DNA of 22,840 bases from assembly GCA_049999725.1 (NCBI GenBank), contig JBNGIS010034192.1:48884-71723 (forward strand), in the 5' to 3' direction. Positions 10,411-20,348 of this stretch are shown piece after piece. The notes beneath the pieces are model-generated. The model searched no databases. It worked only from the letters and a program-made list of their open reading frames with translations, and was not told the DNA's origin. Position 1 is the stretch's first letter; each line of letters begins with the position of its first letter. The position numbers and the translations under genes are program-made. Origin of the DNA: Haplomitrium mnioides (lineage: Eukaryota > Marchantiophyta > Haplomitriopsida > Calobryales).

Positions 10411-11250
10411 GTATCCTTTTCTCTCCAAAGAATACCCAATGAAAACACACTTCTCAGCTTTAGGATTCAGCTTAGTCCTTAGCTCATCTGGTATGTGTAC
10501 ATACGCAATACATCCAAATACTTTTAAGTGAGATACATCACTTTTGATACCTGTAAATCTTTTATCTGGAATAATATCATCTATTCTTGCAGTAGGAGTC
10601 ATATTCATGATATATACAGTTGTATGTACAACCTCTACCCAATAGTATTTTGGCGTATTCTTCTCATTAATCAAGGCACGAGCAATTTCTGCTATATGCC
10701 TATTCTTTCTCTCTGCAACTCCATTCTGTTGTGGAGTATATCTACATGTGAATTGCCTCTTCACACCATGATCTACCAAAAGTCTGTTAAACTCTCGTGA
10801 AAAATACTCACCTCCACCATCTGATCGTAGACATTTAATCTGCAATCCTGATTGTTTTTCAACCATCTTCTTAAAGCTCTTAAAATGCTCAAACACTTCT
10901 CCTTTTGTCTTCATAAAATAAACCCATACCTTCCTTGTATGGTCATCCACAAAAATAACAAAATACTTATTTCCTGACATTGATGCATGATCAGTAGGTC
11001 TCCACACATCAGAATGTACTATGTCTAAAGGATTTTTACTCACATTTCTTTGATGCGGGAATGGATGCCTTGACTGTTTTCCAAACTGACATGCTTCACA
11101 CACCTTCTGCATATCAACATTCTTGAACCTTGGCAAACTGGTAACTACACCCATACACTGCATTGATCTCAACCTTTGTAGATTCACATGCCCCATTCTT
11201 TTGTTGCAGATATCTACATCTCCAATAACTGTATTCTTTTGCATATACAT
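10411..11250 (-). pseudogene. Copia integrase domain
   Basis: It would insert the cDNA into the host genome. It lies in the 422-codon open frame 11676-10408, counted from its first Met. The GAG-pre-integrase zinc finger keeps H163 and the C193/C196 pair (CEAC), but the first His is Asn158 (CNKRMGH where the family has WH-R-GH). The catalytic triad is complete: D223 in IVHSDVW, D286 in CLRSDGGGEY and E322 in NGVAERKNR, with the normal 35-residue spacing. The C-terminal LKVFGC-AYVHIP and KCVFIGY motifs follow. This is the best preserved part of the element. Confidence 0.95.
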
Positions 11251-11676
11251 GACATTGTCATTTACCATTGGAGTCTTTACATCCAATGTAAGCATCCTTT
11301 TGATCTTACTTCCTCTAGCAACAAGTCTGTTTCTATTCTTCAAGTCCTCCACACAACAACCATCTTCATTAAAAACAACTTGTAATCCTTGTTCTACCAT
11401 TTGACCAATAGATACCAAATTCTTTGTAATTGTTGGTACATAAAACACATCAGCCATATACTTTGACTTTCCATCATGTGTAGAAAGTGGAACATTTCCC
11501 ATCTGCTCAATTGGATGAACTGTAGCATCACTTGTTTCCACATATCCTTGCTGCTCTAGATCATGCAACTCTTTTAACCAATTTTTATGATGTGTCATAT
11601 GGTTTGAGGCACCAGAATCCACATACCATGCATTACTTTCACAACCTTGTGTATAAGTACTCATCATATGTTGCAA
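11251..11676 (-). pseudogene. Copia aspartic protease domain
   Basis: It would cleave the Gag-Pol polyprotein. The active-site motif WYVDSGASNHM is intact at residues 17-27 of this open piece, with the catalytic Asp at 11617-11619. A hydrophobic region with DVFYVP and NLVSIGQ, typical of plant copia proteases, follows. The Met at 11676 is only the first Met after the TAA at 11725-11727. The true translation would have come from gag upstream in the same frame. Confidence 0.93.
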
Positions 11677-11689
11677 AACAAAGAGATGC

Positions 11690-12641
11690 TCACCATCACT
11701 CTTCGATGACGATGCATAATTTCCTTATTGTCTCTGATTATATCCTTTGTTATTGTTGTTGGACATGCTATAGCAATCATTTGCATAATGACCTTCTTTT
11801 CCACACTCCCAACAAACTACATCATGATTGTTTTTCCTTCCACCTCTTCCACGAAAGCTTCTACTTCCTCAAAAATTTCCGCGGCTTCTACCACCAGTTG
11901 TATTCTCAAATTTTTGTTGATTTTGGTTATGTTGTACATAGCCTCTACCTTCACCTCGTCCTCTCTGGGATCTCTCCCTGCCTCTACCATATCCTGAGTG
12001 GAGGCCTTGTGCCTACTCATTAGAACCATTTTCTAAAGTAGGTCCTCCAATGTTTCTCTCCTCTATTATTATCAAGGAGACTAGCTCATCAAAATTACGA
12101 AGATTTTCCCGAACATAAACAGAAGTGGCAAGTGGTTTCCACTTGTCATCATCCTTCAAACCATTCAATAATGCAAACACTAAATCATCACCCTCTATAA
12201 CCACTCCAATAGATCCCAATGCATTTGATGTCTCTTTTATCTTCAAGACATAATCATTCACCAACATGTTGCGTGCATCTTTATGTTATTCAACTCATTT
12301 TTCAATTGAATCTTTCTAGCTCTAGTATTTGTACTGTGGAGCCTTTCTAACGTATCCCATAAATCTTTTGTAGACTTCAAATCTTGTATGTGTTCAACCA
12401 TACTATTTGACAAATTCTGCGAAATCAAAAACATCACCTTCTTATCTTTTTCGTTCCAAGCTTTCCATGCCTTCAATTCTTGATCTGTTACATTCATTGA
12501 AGGAAGTTGCGGTTTCTTTTCTTCACCTGATACATACCCCCATAGGCTCTTGACTATCAAATAGTTCCTCATCCAGAACTTCCACGGCTGGTAGTTGTTC
12601 TTCTCCAACTTCTCAATACCAATGGTATTGGTATCACCCAT
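11690..12641 (-). pseudogene. Copia gag: capsid, RG-rich segment and zinc knuckle
   Basis: It starts at ATG 12639-12641 (MGDTNTIGIEKLEKNNYQPW), 120 bp from the primer site. The N-terminal capsid region has the copia pattern Y-x-x-W-x-x-x-M and SLWGYVSG. A frame change near 12265 splits it into 12641-12258 and 12267-12013; the second piece is in the pol frame. Next is an Arg/Gly-rich stretch (GYGRGRERSQRGRGEGRGY at about 11940-12000, then SFRGRGGRKNN), and the knuckle CWECGKEGHYANDC at 11773-11814. Stops at 12013 (TAG), 11869 (TGA) and 11725 (TAA) each fit a C-to-T change of Gln, Arg and Gln codons. Gag and Pol were therefore one long frame. Confidence 0.92.
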
Positions 12642-12761
12642 TTACAGAACTTCCCGACACCTCCAAACTTCAAGCACAACTTTGTGACCACCTTCGGCAA
12701 AAAGGATATCAAACCAAATTGATCATCTACTCCTTGCGATCTTATTCTCCTCATAAACCAA

Positions 12762-12773
12762 GCTCTGATATCA
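12762..12773 (-). other. Primer-binding site of the copia element (initiator Met tRNA type)
   Basis: In element sense this reads TGATATCAGAGC, directly abutting the 5' LTR. It differs by one base from TGGTATCAGAGC, the usual complement of the plant initiator tRNA-Met 3' end. Confidence 0.93.
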
Positions 12774-13033
12774 TGTAAAGAAATTGAGGAGACAAATCTT
12801 TGGAGGCAAATATGAGATATCGTATTCAACACAATGGATTTGCAAAAGGGATGAGGCTTGTGGCATGGCGGTGCTCTCTTTTCAATCTCCTTTTCTTTTC
12901 TCTCTACATACTCTGTATTTATACTTAAATTTACCCTAAATTAACTTAACAAAACTAACTCTAAAGACGGTCTAAAAAAAAAGATTCTACCCGTCATCTT
13001 GGCGGGTTACGTATAGAGCTTGGTATTTCAACA
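12774..13033 (-). repeat. 5' LTR of the copia element
   Basis: The same 260-bp length as the other LTR with about 17 substitutions. In element sense U3 begins TGTTG at 13033. It would hold the element's promoter. Confidence 0.95.
12915..12924 (-). promoter_or_regulatory. Candidate TATA box in copia 5' LTR
   Basis: In element sense this reads GTATAAATAC, about 110 bp from the LTR start. It is unchanged in both LTRs (also 8256-8265) although the LTRs differ by about 6-7 %. Assignment rests on sequence and position only. Confidence 0.6.
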
Positions 13034-13148
13034 GTTTCGTCAAGGTGGTGAAAGTGAGGTCTTGTGAAGGTAACACAATAAGCTTGAGCTGATGGTACAA
13101 AGACACCCAATGGTGAGGTTTTGTCAAGGTGGTGATAGTGAGATTGTG
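13034..13148. repeat. Tandem array, segment 2, between the copia element and LTR C
   Basis: About 1.4 units of the 81-bp array are isolated between two insertions. It begins with the copia target duplication (GTTTC, 13034-13038) and ends with that of LTR C (TTGTG, 13144-13148). It carries the uncommon variants GTGAAAGTGAGG, ACACAATAAGC and ACACCCAATGGTGAGG, which recur together at 16775-16850. Confidence 0.93.
13144..13148. repeat. Target-site duplication of LTR C, left copy (TTGTG)
   Basis: TTGTG precedes the LTR start TGTAAACC and is repeated at 15757-15761. Joining at one copy restores array sequence GATTGTGTCAAGG. Confidence 0.85.
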
Positions 13149-15756
13149 TGTAAACCCCCTGCTTTAGGTCTTAGCCCCCAAAGGTGCCACTTTGGAAGAA
13201 GAGGGTGACAAATTTGGCATCAGATTATTTTATAAGATGGCTCCAGATCCAAATTATTCCTTTTCAAGTCTTAAGGAATTTTCACTTCACCTTGCAAACT
13301 TTTCCACCTATCCCTAATCACTTCAAAACCAATTCGCTTATTTACACACACATCTGAAGTACAACTTACTTACGAATCCAAAATATATTTCTGGACTTCA
13401 AGAATAGACTCCTTGCTTACAAAATGGCCTCAAGGTTCCATATGTGAAATACAAATGGGCAATGCCTACAATTCTGTCTCCCCCTACGTGGTACTTTCCT
13501 TGGCTCCTAACAAGCCGCAATACTGGTTTACTTTGAATACAAAGTACGTTTCTGGAAATCCGAAAAGGAACAAGAAATCTGAAAAAGACAAGTCTATTTA
13601 CCACAACACGTACACACACTCTACACTTGACCACGAGTCTTCTGCTTCCAAGCAACCTCAATGCCACAGGATCCGGCGTTCAAGAGCAGACTTCTCCACT
13701 TAGCCATAGTGGTTCCACACTCCTTCATCACCTCACCCACGTACCCCATCCATATAGTTTTTCAACTTCCATCTCTAGAAGCCTTGGATTTACTTCCTCA
13801 GGCTCGAAAGAGGTTTTCTTTAACTTCCACCTCTAGAAGACAGCCCTCTCGACTGTTGACCAACCCACTCCACCCCGAACCTTGACTGGATCCTCTGCGC
13901 AGTGCGCAGGCTTTAACGCAGCCACTCCTCTCTTGGCTCCACTTGAATGTTAAGACTAGAAACACACTCTGAGTGTTCCTAGGATTGATGCTCCTACACT
14001 GACAACATTGAGATGACCCCAAGATCCTCCTTTGGCTGCCTCTCCCAAATTTAGGACCAAAAGATTTCCCTTCCACTTTAAGTGTCGATCCACCTCCATA
14101 TGTCGGTCCACCTACAAGGATGAGTATACTTGGATCGCCTAAGCCTATAGAGCACCCCGCCCAACGATTCTCAGCGCCCCTTCGGTCCACCTCCACCCCT
14201 GCTAGCCCTCCTGTACGAGTCCACTCGCTCCAAGTGAAACTTCACTGAAAATTCCTCCTCCCTCCCTTGCTGCGTGTCTTGTCCAAGATAGTTTCTACTC
14301 ACGTCAAACCCAACCTCAACATGTACAGCAACATCAACCCCTCAAACGTTGAAGGGAGCCAATCTATACCGCCCCCCCTGCACGTACCCTTCCGAAGGGT
14401 TTCTTATTTCCCTCTCATTTGGCCGTTTATTTAGTTGGTAACGGTTTCTTGGTGCGGTGACACATGTCTGTACGATCCGAAATCTGATCCAAAGTTGGAT
14501 GATCTGAAGTTTGATCCAAAGTTTGACTTGAGGAGTGAGCTGATTCGCAGAAGTATGACATGAAGTTGTATGATCCAAAATCTGATCCGCAAAAGTAAGT
14601 TGATGAAGGTAAGGTGATTGTTGTCTCGCAAGTCGAATTAAAAAAAGGCTCGATGCAGATCAGAAGCCCAAAGAAGCAAGATCCGAAGAAGCTAAGTTGG
14701 GTGCAGATCCGCATGACTGAACCGAAGAAGGTAAGCGATGATCCAAAGAACTGATCTGAAGAAGCTTGCTGCAGATCTTCAAGAAGACAAACTTGGCGCA
14801 GATCCGTAAAAGGTAATCCAAAAGAGATGATCCGCAAAACTGGTTCAAAGCAGGCAAGGTAAGGTCCGAGGGAGGTCAGATCGGGTCAGATGGTCAACTC
14901 CGAAGTTTGACCATTTCCGAAGAGCGCCATCCCCTGCCGTCTTCCAAGTGGAAGTTGGACCGCCGCGCCTGACCGAAGGATCATAGAAAGGACTCCCAAC
15001 TCCAAAGAACTGATCCAAAGAAGATGGGATCCAAAGAGCGCCGTCCACTGCCACTTTCAAAGGGGAAGTTGGATCACCACATTTGACCAAAACATCGAAT
15101 TGAGGATCCTGACTCCGAATTTTACTTGACCCGATAGGATTTTGCCTTACGCATGGCTTCATAGTGGATTCCTCCCCCCTGATATTCTCTGCAGAATTCC
15201 TCCAAACAGTCATTAGAAGGGCAAAGTGGGTTGGGACCCTAGTGAAGCTTGTCAACGCCTGGGGTAACGGAGCGTCCCTCGATCCCTAGTGTCGTCGCTG
15301 CTTTACAAGGGTCATTGCATTCTTCCTACTTCTTCCAATCCCTTACTTTTGGCATGTTGGGATGCCTTCCATTCCTCTCACTATTGCTTGTGGCTGTTGT
15401 TTCGAAAGTAATACTAGAGCCTCTTGCCTTACTTGAATCCCCCCTCTTCTGACGTTGAATTGTTGATCCTATCCCGTTCCCTTGAATTTCCTCACGCGAA
15501 CCTGCATCTTCCTCCTCTTCTGAGATCGCTCTACCTTCCACCTCTTTGCAAACACCTCTGGTGAGTATTCCTTCCTTCCCCTTCCTGGTCCCGATTCCAC
15601 CTTTCGGATCGGATAATTAGGGGACCCGCTTTTACTTACTGATTTTAGACATTTTGCTACTTTTGATGTAACTTAACACCTAAAAGTGGAGAAATGCTTC
15701 CATGTTATTTTTGATTTCTAGAAATCTTCATTAGCACCTCATGTAACTAGTTGACC
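13149..15756 (-). repeat. Solo gypsy LTR (LTR C, about 2.61 kb)
   Basis: This is a complete LTR of the same family as A and B, with no primer site, gag or pol at either end and array sequence on both sides. It starts TGTAAACCCC, aligned with TGTCAGCCC of LTR A, and ends TTGACC, aligned with CTGACA. Its TTGTG duplication shows it came from one insertion, later reduced by LTR-LTR recombination, the usual origin of solo LTRs. Orientation follows homology to LTRs A and B. It keeps the segment deleted from LTR A. Its CCGAAG block (about 14463-14900) is long and its TTGGACC block occurs twice (about 14931-14977 and 15037-15090). No coding sequence is recognisable. Confidence 0.9.
14463..15090. repeat. 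LTR-internal repeats (LTR C), expanded
   Basis: GATCCGAA(A/G) and GATCCAAAG motifs recur many times, mixed with CGCAGATC(C/T) segments near 14655, 14702 and 14800. Two copies of the GGAAGTTGGA(C/T)C block follow, against one each in LTRs A and B. Confidence 0.7.
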
Positions 15757-17142
15757 TTGTGTCAAGGTAGCACAATGAGCTTGAGTTGTTGGTACAAAGA
15801 CACTCAATCGTGAGGTTTTGTCAAGGTGGTGATAGTGAGGTTGTGTCAAGGCAACATGAGCTGAAGCTTATGGTAAAAAGACACTCAATTGTGAGGTTTG
15901 CTGAAGGTGGTGATAGTGAGGTTTTGTCAAGGAAACATAGCTTGAGTGAATGGTACAAAGACACTCAATCCAGAGGTTGCATCAAGGTGGTGATAGTGGG
16001 GTTTTTTCAAGGTAGCATGAACTTGACCTGTTGGTACAAAGACACTTAATCGTGAGGTTTTGTCAAGGTAGTCATAGTGAGGTTTTGCAAAGACACTAAG
16101 TCAAGAGGTAATGTCAAAGTAGTGATAGTGAGGTTATCTCAAGGAAACATAAGCTTGAGCATTTGGTTAAAAGACACTCAATTGTGAGGTTTAGTCAAGG
16201 TGGTGAAAGTGAGGTTATATGAAGGTAACACAAGGAGCTTCAGCTACTAGTACAAAGACACTTAATTGTGAGGTCTCATCAAGGTGCTGATCGTGAGGTT
16301 CTATCAAGGAAACACAATGAGCTTGAGTTGTTGGTACAAAGACACTCAATCGTGAGTATACCTCAAAGTGGTGATAATGAGGTTATGTCAAGGTAACATG
16401 AGCTTGACCTGTAGGTACAAAGACACTCAATCTGGAGGTTAAGCCAAGGTGGTGATAGTGAGGTTCTCTCAAGGAAACACAAGAAGCTTAAGCTATTGGT
16501 ACAAAGACACTCAATCATGAGGTTTTGTCAAGGTAGTGATAGTGAGGTTGTGTTAAAGCAACACCATGAGCTTGAGCTATTGGTACAAAGACACTCAATT
16601 GTGAGGTTTTCTCAAGGTGGTGATAGTGAGGCTATGTCAAGACAACATAAGCTTGAGTTAACGGTGCAAAGACATTCAATCCAAAGGTTACATTAAGGTG
16701 GTGATAGTCAGGTTTTGTCAAGGTAACATAAGCTTGAGTTGTTGGTACAAAGACACTCAATCATGAGGTTTCTTCAAGGTGGTGAAAGTGAGGTTATGTG
16801 AAGGCAACACAATAAGCTTGAGGTGATAGTACAAAGACACCCAATGGTGAGGTTTCGTTAAGATGGTGATAGTGAGGTTGTGACAAGGTAACACAATGAG
16901 CTTAAGTTGTTGGTTCAAAGACACTCAATCTTGAGGCTTTGTCAAGGTGGTGATAGTGAGGTTGTTTCAAGGGAACATGATTTCGAGCTGATGGTACGAA
17001 GACACTCAATCCTGAGGTTATGTGAAGGTGGTGATAGTGAGGTTTTGTCAAGGTAGCATAGCTTGAGCAAATGGTTCAAAGACACTCAATCTAGAGGTTA
17101 CATCAAGGTGGTGATAATGAGGTTTTGTCAAGGTAACATGAG
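15757..17142. repeat. Tandem array, segment 3 (about 17 copies)
   Basis: This continues the same array after LTR C; its first five bases are the right copy of the TTGTG duplication. Unit content is as in segment 1. After removing the two insertions, sequence here repeats earlier array sequence at an offset of 1,121 bp at three landmarks. The array ends at AACATGAG (17142), where LTR D begins in the middle of a unit; ATGAG (17138-17142) is the expected left target duplication of element D. The plus-strand open frames at 15786-16049 and 16496-16696 only reflect the triplet-length unit. Confidence 0.93.
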
Positions 17143-20100
17143 TGTCGCTCCCTTCTCTCCATCCTTAGATAAGGAAGAGCTTATTCTGACGTGAGGGGCA
17201 CGACCTTATTTAACATGGCCTTTTATGAGGTTCCCATGGACCCCGATTTATCTCTTACATGCACTAGTGGACATGGAATTCTTGACAGCATGTTCACTTA
17301 ACACCAATCCCACTGTCCACAGTCTTCTCTTTCTCTCCACGCACACCCCCGAGCCCAATAGGACCCACTCAAATCTTGTCCTTCTAGCAGTCACTCATTC
17401 TTTCTCGGAGATTGCGTTCAATCGTTCACATCCATACCATTTCAAAGGGGAAAAAGAATATACATGACTATGCCTACAAACTCAATGCAACTCCTATGCA
17501 GAATTTACACAAGGCCAGCTACTCGAGCACCCAACACACCTCTATCTGCTCTACGATGCCTCTGAGACTGATTCACAACTATATGACAATGCATATAAGC
17601 AAATCTACACTATGTACTCGACATTAGCACAGAGCGCCATCGGCTAGTGACTCCCGATACCACTTGAGTCTCCCCGCGATGCTTCACACCTCGGCCCGCC
17701 CACTCATGCACACATCACCACTAGTTTATACCCTCCGTTGTAGAGGGGCTTGGATTCACTTCCACAAGCTTAGAAGAGGTCTGATTGACTTCCACATCTC
17801 AAAGATAGCCCTCACGACTGATGGACACACTCCACCCAAGACCTCGCTTAGATACGCGGGCACTAACGCAACCACCCCTTGCCTTTGACCTCCCTTGAAA
17901 TGCCACCAGCAACACCCTCTTGATGTCATTGGGGCGGAATCCTCTACGCAATCCCGACTCACGAGTCCAGGCTGAACGCGCTTGCTTCTTCTTCGAGTAT
18001 CGATCCACCTTTGAACGTTGGTCCACCCTCCAGAATGAATTCACCTAGACTGCACGAGCCTTTAGAGCCTCCCGCTCAGCGATTCTTGGCGCCCCTCATG
18101 TCCACCTCCATTCCTTTGGCTCTTGAACGCAAGTACACTCACTTCAATCAAAAGATCACAAAGCACGCTTCCTTGTCCCTCGCTATCCCCTTTCACAAGA
18201 TTTTCAATGACACCTTCGATCTCTCTCTCAGCCTCTAGACTTGCAATGTCTGCAACAATGAATCTGTGCACGCCAAGGTACATATCCACGCTTCGTGAAT
18301 CCACTATTAGTTTCAAGATCAAGACTTCAATCCCAATGTGTCCGCCTCCACGACTGAGCATCTACCCCCGTTATGTACCTTTCCAAGCTTCTCTTGTTTC
18401 CCCTCGTTTGGTAATTTATTTAGTTCATATGGTTTCTTGATGTGGCAACACTTGTCTATACAATTAAAGATTTTTCGCAAGAAGTACGATCCGAAGTTAA
18501 CGGTATGTTCCGAAGTTCCACTAGGTCTGATCCGAAGCAATCTGCGGATTGGTGAGTCCAAAGTCTTTCGCGGACTGGTGAGTCCAAAGTCTTCCTCGGA
18601 CTGGTGAGTCTGAAGTTGACCATTGCCTCTGAAGCTGACTGCTGCATCCGAAGTTAACCGTGGAACCACTGGATCTAAAGTTGACTGTTGACTGCTCCAA
18701 AGTTGACCGCCTTCCGATGTATCCCGCGGACTGATCCAAAAATGGCACCTTCCGAAGTATCTTGCAAACTGATCCGAATTTGGCACCTTGCAAAGTATCC
18801 CGTGGACTGATATGAAGTTGACCCCCTTCCGATGTATCCCTCAGACTGTTGCGAAGTTGCCTCATTCCGAAGTTGACCGCAAATTGCTCTGAAGTTGACC
18901 CCCTCCTGAAGTTGCGCCGTCCGTCGCCGCTTTCCAAGTGAAAGTTGGACCACCGCATTTGGCCGTCTGTTTCCTAAGTTGACCTTCTTCCAGTGTTGCG
19001 CCATCTGCCATCGCTTTCCAAGTGGAAGTTGGACCACCGCGTTTGATAGCCTGTTTCCAAAGTTGACCGCCTTCCAATGTATCCCGTAGACTGAGTCGAA
19101 GTTGCCCCCTTTCCGAAGTTGACCGTGGACTGCTTCGAAGTTGACCCCCTTCCGAAGTTACGCCATCCGCCACTGCTTTCCAAGTGGAAGTTGTACCGCC
19201 GCATTTAGCCGCCTGTTTCCAAAGTTGACCGCCTTCCAATGTATTCTGCGGACTGATGTGAAGTTGTCCCCTTTCCAAAGTTGACCGTGGACTGCTCCAA
19301 AGTTGACCCCCTTCCGAAGTTGATCGCGGACTGCTCCGAAGTTGATCCCCTTCCAAAGTTGCGTCGTCCGCCGCCACTTTCCAAGTGGAAGTTGGATCAC
19401 TTCGTTTGACCGCCTATTTCCGAAGTTTACCGCCTTCTGATGTATCATATTGACTGATCCAACATTGGCACCTTCCGAAGTATCCCGGGGACTGATCCGA
19501 AGTTTGCACCTTCCGAAGTATCACGCAGGCTGATCCAAAGTTGACTCTTTTTCATGGGACTCTCTCCGTGCACTCGTTCGGAGGAGATTCTGACCCCTCC
19601 TCCTTTCTCGATACTTTCTTCGAAGCGTCCTTCAAGTAGTATTTTAGCAGTCCAAAGTGGGTTCTGACCTCGGCAAAGCCCTTCAACGCCTAGAGGAGTG
19701 GAGCGTCCCACGATCTCTAGTATCGTCGCTGCTTACAAAGGTTGTTGCCCCCTCTTTTCTCTTCCTAATCCCTCCTTATGATGCACGAGCACCTTCTCTT
19801 GTACTTGTTTTTGCCCCTGGCTATTGTCCTGAAATTAAGGACGCAACCTCTTGCCCTCACTGAAGTCCCCCTCCTCTAATGCAGAATCGTTGACCCTACT
19901 CGGCTCCCTTGATCTTCCTCACCTAGCCCTCCGTTTCCCTCTGGTGCTAACCTTGCTCCTCCTTCCACCGTTGTGTAATTACCTCTAGTGAGTATCCCAT
20001 TCTTCCCTGTCTTGGCCCTGATTCTTGCATTTCGATGATCCTTGCATGATCCCTTATGCTTAACCTTGATCTGGAATACCCCAATGCTTCTAGAGTATCC

Positions 20101-20184
20101 CTGTGCTTTAGAAGCAGAGAACTGCTCTCGTGATGCTCTCGATTTTTCTTATTTTTCATTAGTGCCCCAATTCGTTGGCTGACA
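17143..20184 (-). repeat. 3' LTR of gypsy element D (LTR D, about 3.04 kb, diverged)
   Basis: On the plus strand it starts TGTCGCTCCC inside an array unit and ends GGCTGACA (20184), next to a purine tract and pol. The right half aligns clearly with LTRs A-C: for example the CTTGTTTCCCC-TCGTTTGG and GGTTTCTTGATG segments near 18390, and the 'TCGTCGCTGCTT' and 'CATTAGTGCCCC' ends. The left 500 bp is much more diverged. Most of its extra length is the repeat block at 18477-19546. The long open frames there (for example 18862-19377, minus) arise from stop-poor repeats and have no recognisable domain. Confidence 0.8.
18477..19546. repeat. Strongly expanded LTR-internal repeats (LTR D), about 1.07 kb
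   Basis: Short units built on TCCGAAGTTGACC, CCTTCCGAAGTATCC and GCGGACTG(A/G)TCC alternate. A longer block with core TTTCCAAGTGGAAGTTGGAC occurs four times, starting at 18931, 19015, 19177 and 19378. Spacings of 84, 162 and 201 bp differ by the number of short units between them. LTRs A and B have one such block and LTR C two. Confidence 0.85.
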
Positions 20185-20186
20185 TA

Positions 20187-20197
20187 AATCTCCTTCT
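20187..20197 (-). other. Candidate polypurine tract of gypsy element D
   Basis: In element sense this reads AGAAGGAGATT, two bases before the LTR start TGTCAG. It is purine-rich and in the right place, but short. Confidence 0.5.
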
Positions 20198-20348
20198 AAC
20201 TACAAAGCGACCCCGCGAGCACCTTCTATCTGTCAGCACCCTTCATCCCGGTGTCTTCAGTTGCTTCCTCCCAACTGAGCCTATTCACATATGGTACAAC
20301 CCTTCTAGTTGTCTATCCTGTACACACCTCAGCCCTCTTCTTCAGCCA

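Larger units (their letters stand above)
8115..13033 (-). mobile_element. Complete Ty1/copia LTR retrotransposon, 4,919 bp, coding-dead
   Basis: Two 260-bp LTRs (8115-8374 and 12774-13033) flank, in minus-strand order, a primer site, gag, protease, integrase, reverse transcriptase, RNase H and a polypurine tract. This domain order defines Ty1/copia. The 5-bp duplication GTTTC shows one clean insertion into the tandem array. By hand count the LTRs differ at about 17 of 260 positions, mostly transitions, with no indel, so the insertion is not recent. Apart from one shift near 12265, gag and pol share one reading frame down to 8335, broken by about ten stop codons. The length and small LTRs fit common plant copia lineages; I do not assign a lineage. 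Confidence 0.97.

Noticed and set aside
8475-12023. Plus-strand open frames across the copia element
   Set aside because: They are antisense to well-identified gag-pol domains.
13149-15756. A truncated full gypsy element rather than a solo LTR
   Set aside because: Both ends match LTR ends, array sequence resumes on each side with a TTGTG duplication, and no primer site, gag or pol is adjacent.
15786-16696. Plus-strand open frames with a 27-residue repeating pattern in the array
   Set aside because: The unit length is a multiple of three, so frames persist by chance. Stops and 2-3 bp variants break them every few units and no start or regulatory context is conserved.
18319-19448. Several overlapping minus-strand frames rich in Gly, Ser, Gln and Leu in LTR D
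   Set aside because: They are translations of stop-poor LTR-internal repeats and are open in more than one frame at once. No family resemblance.
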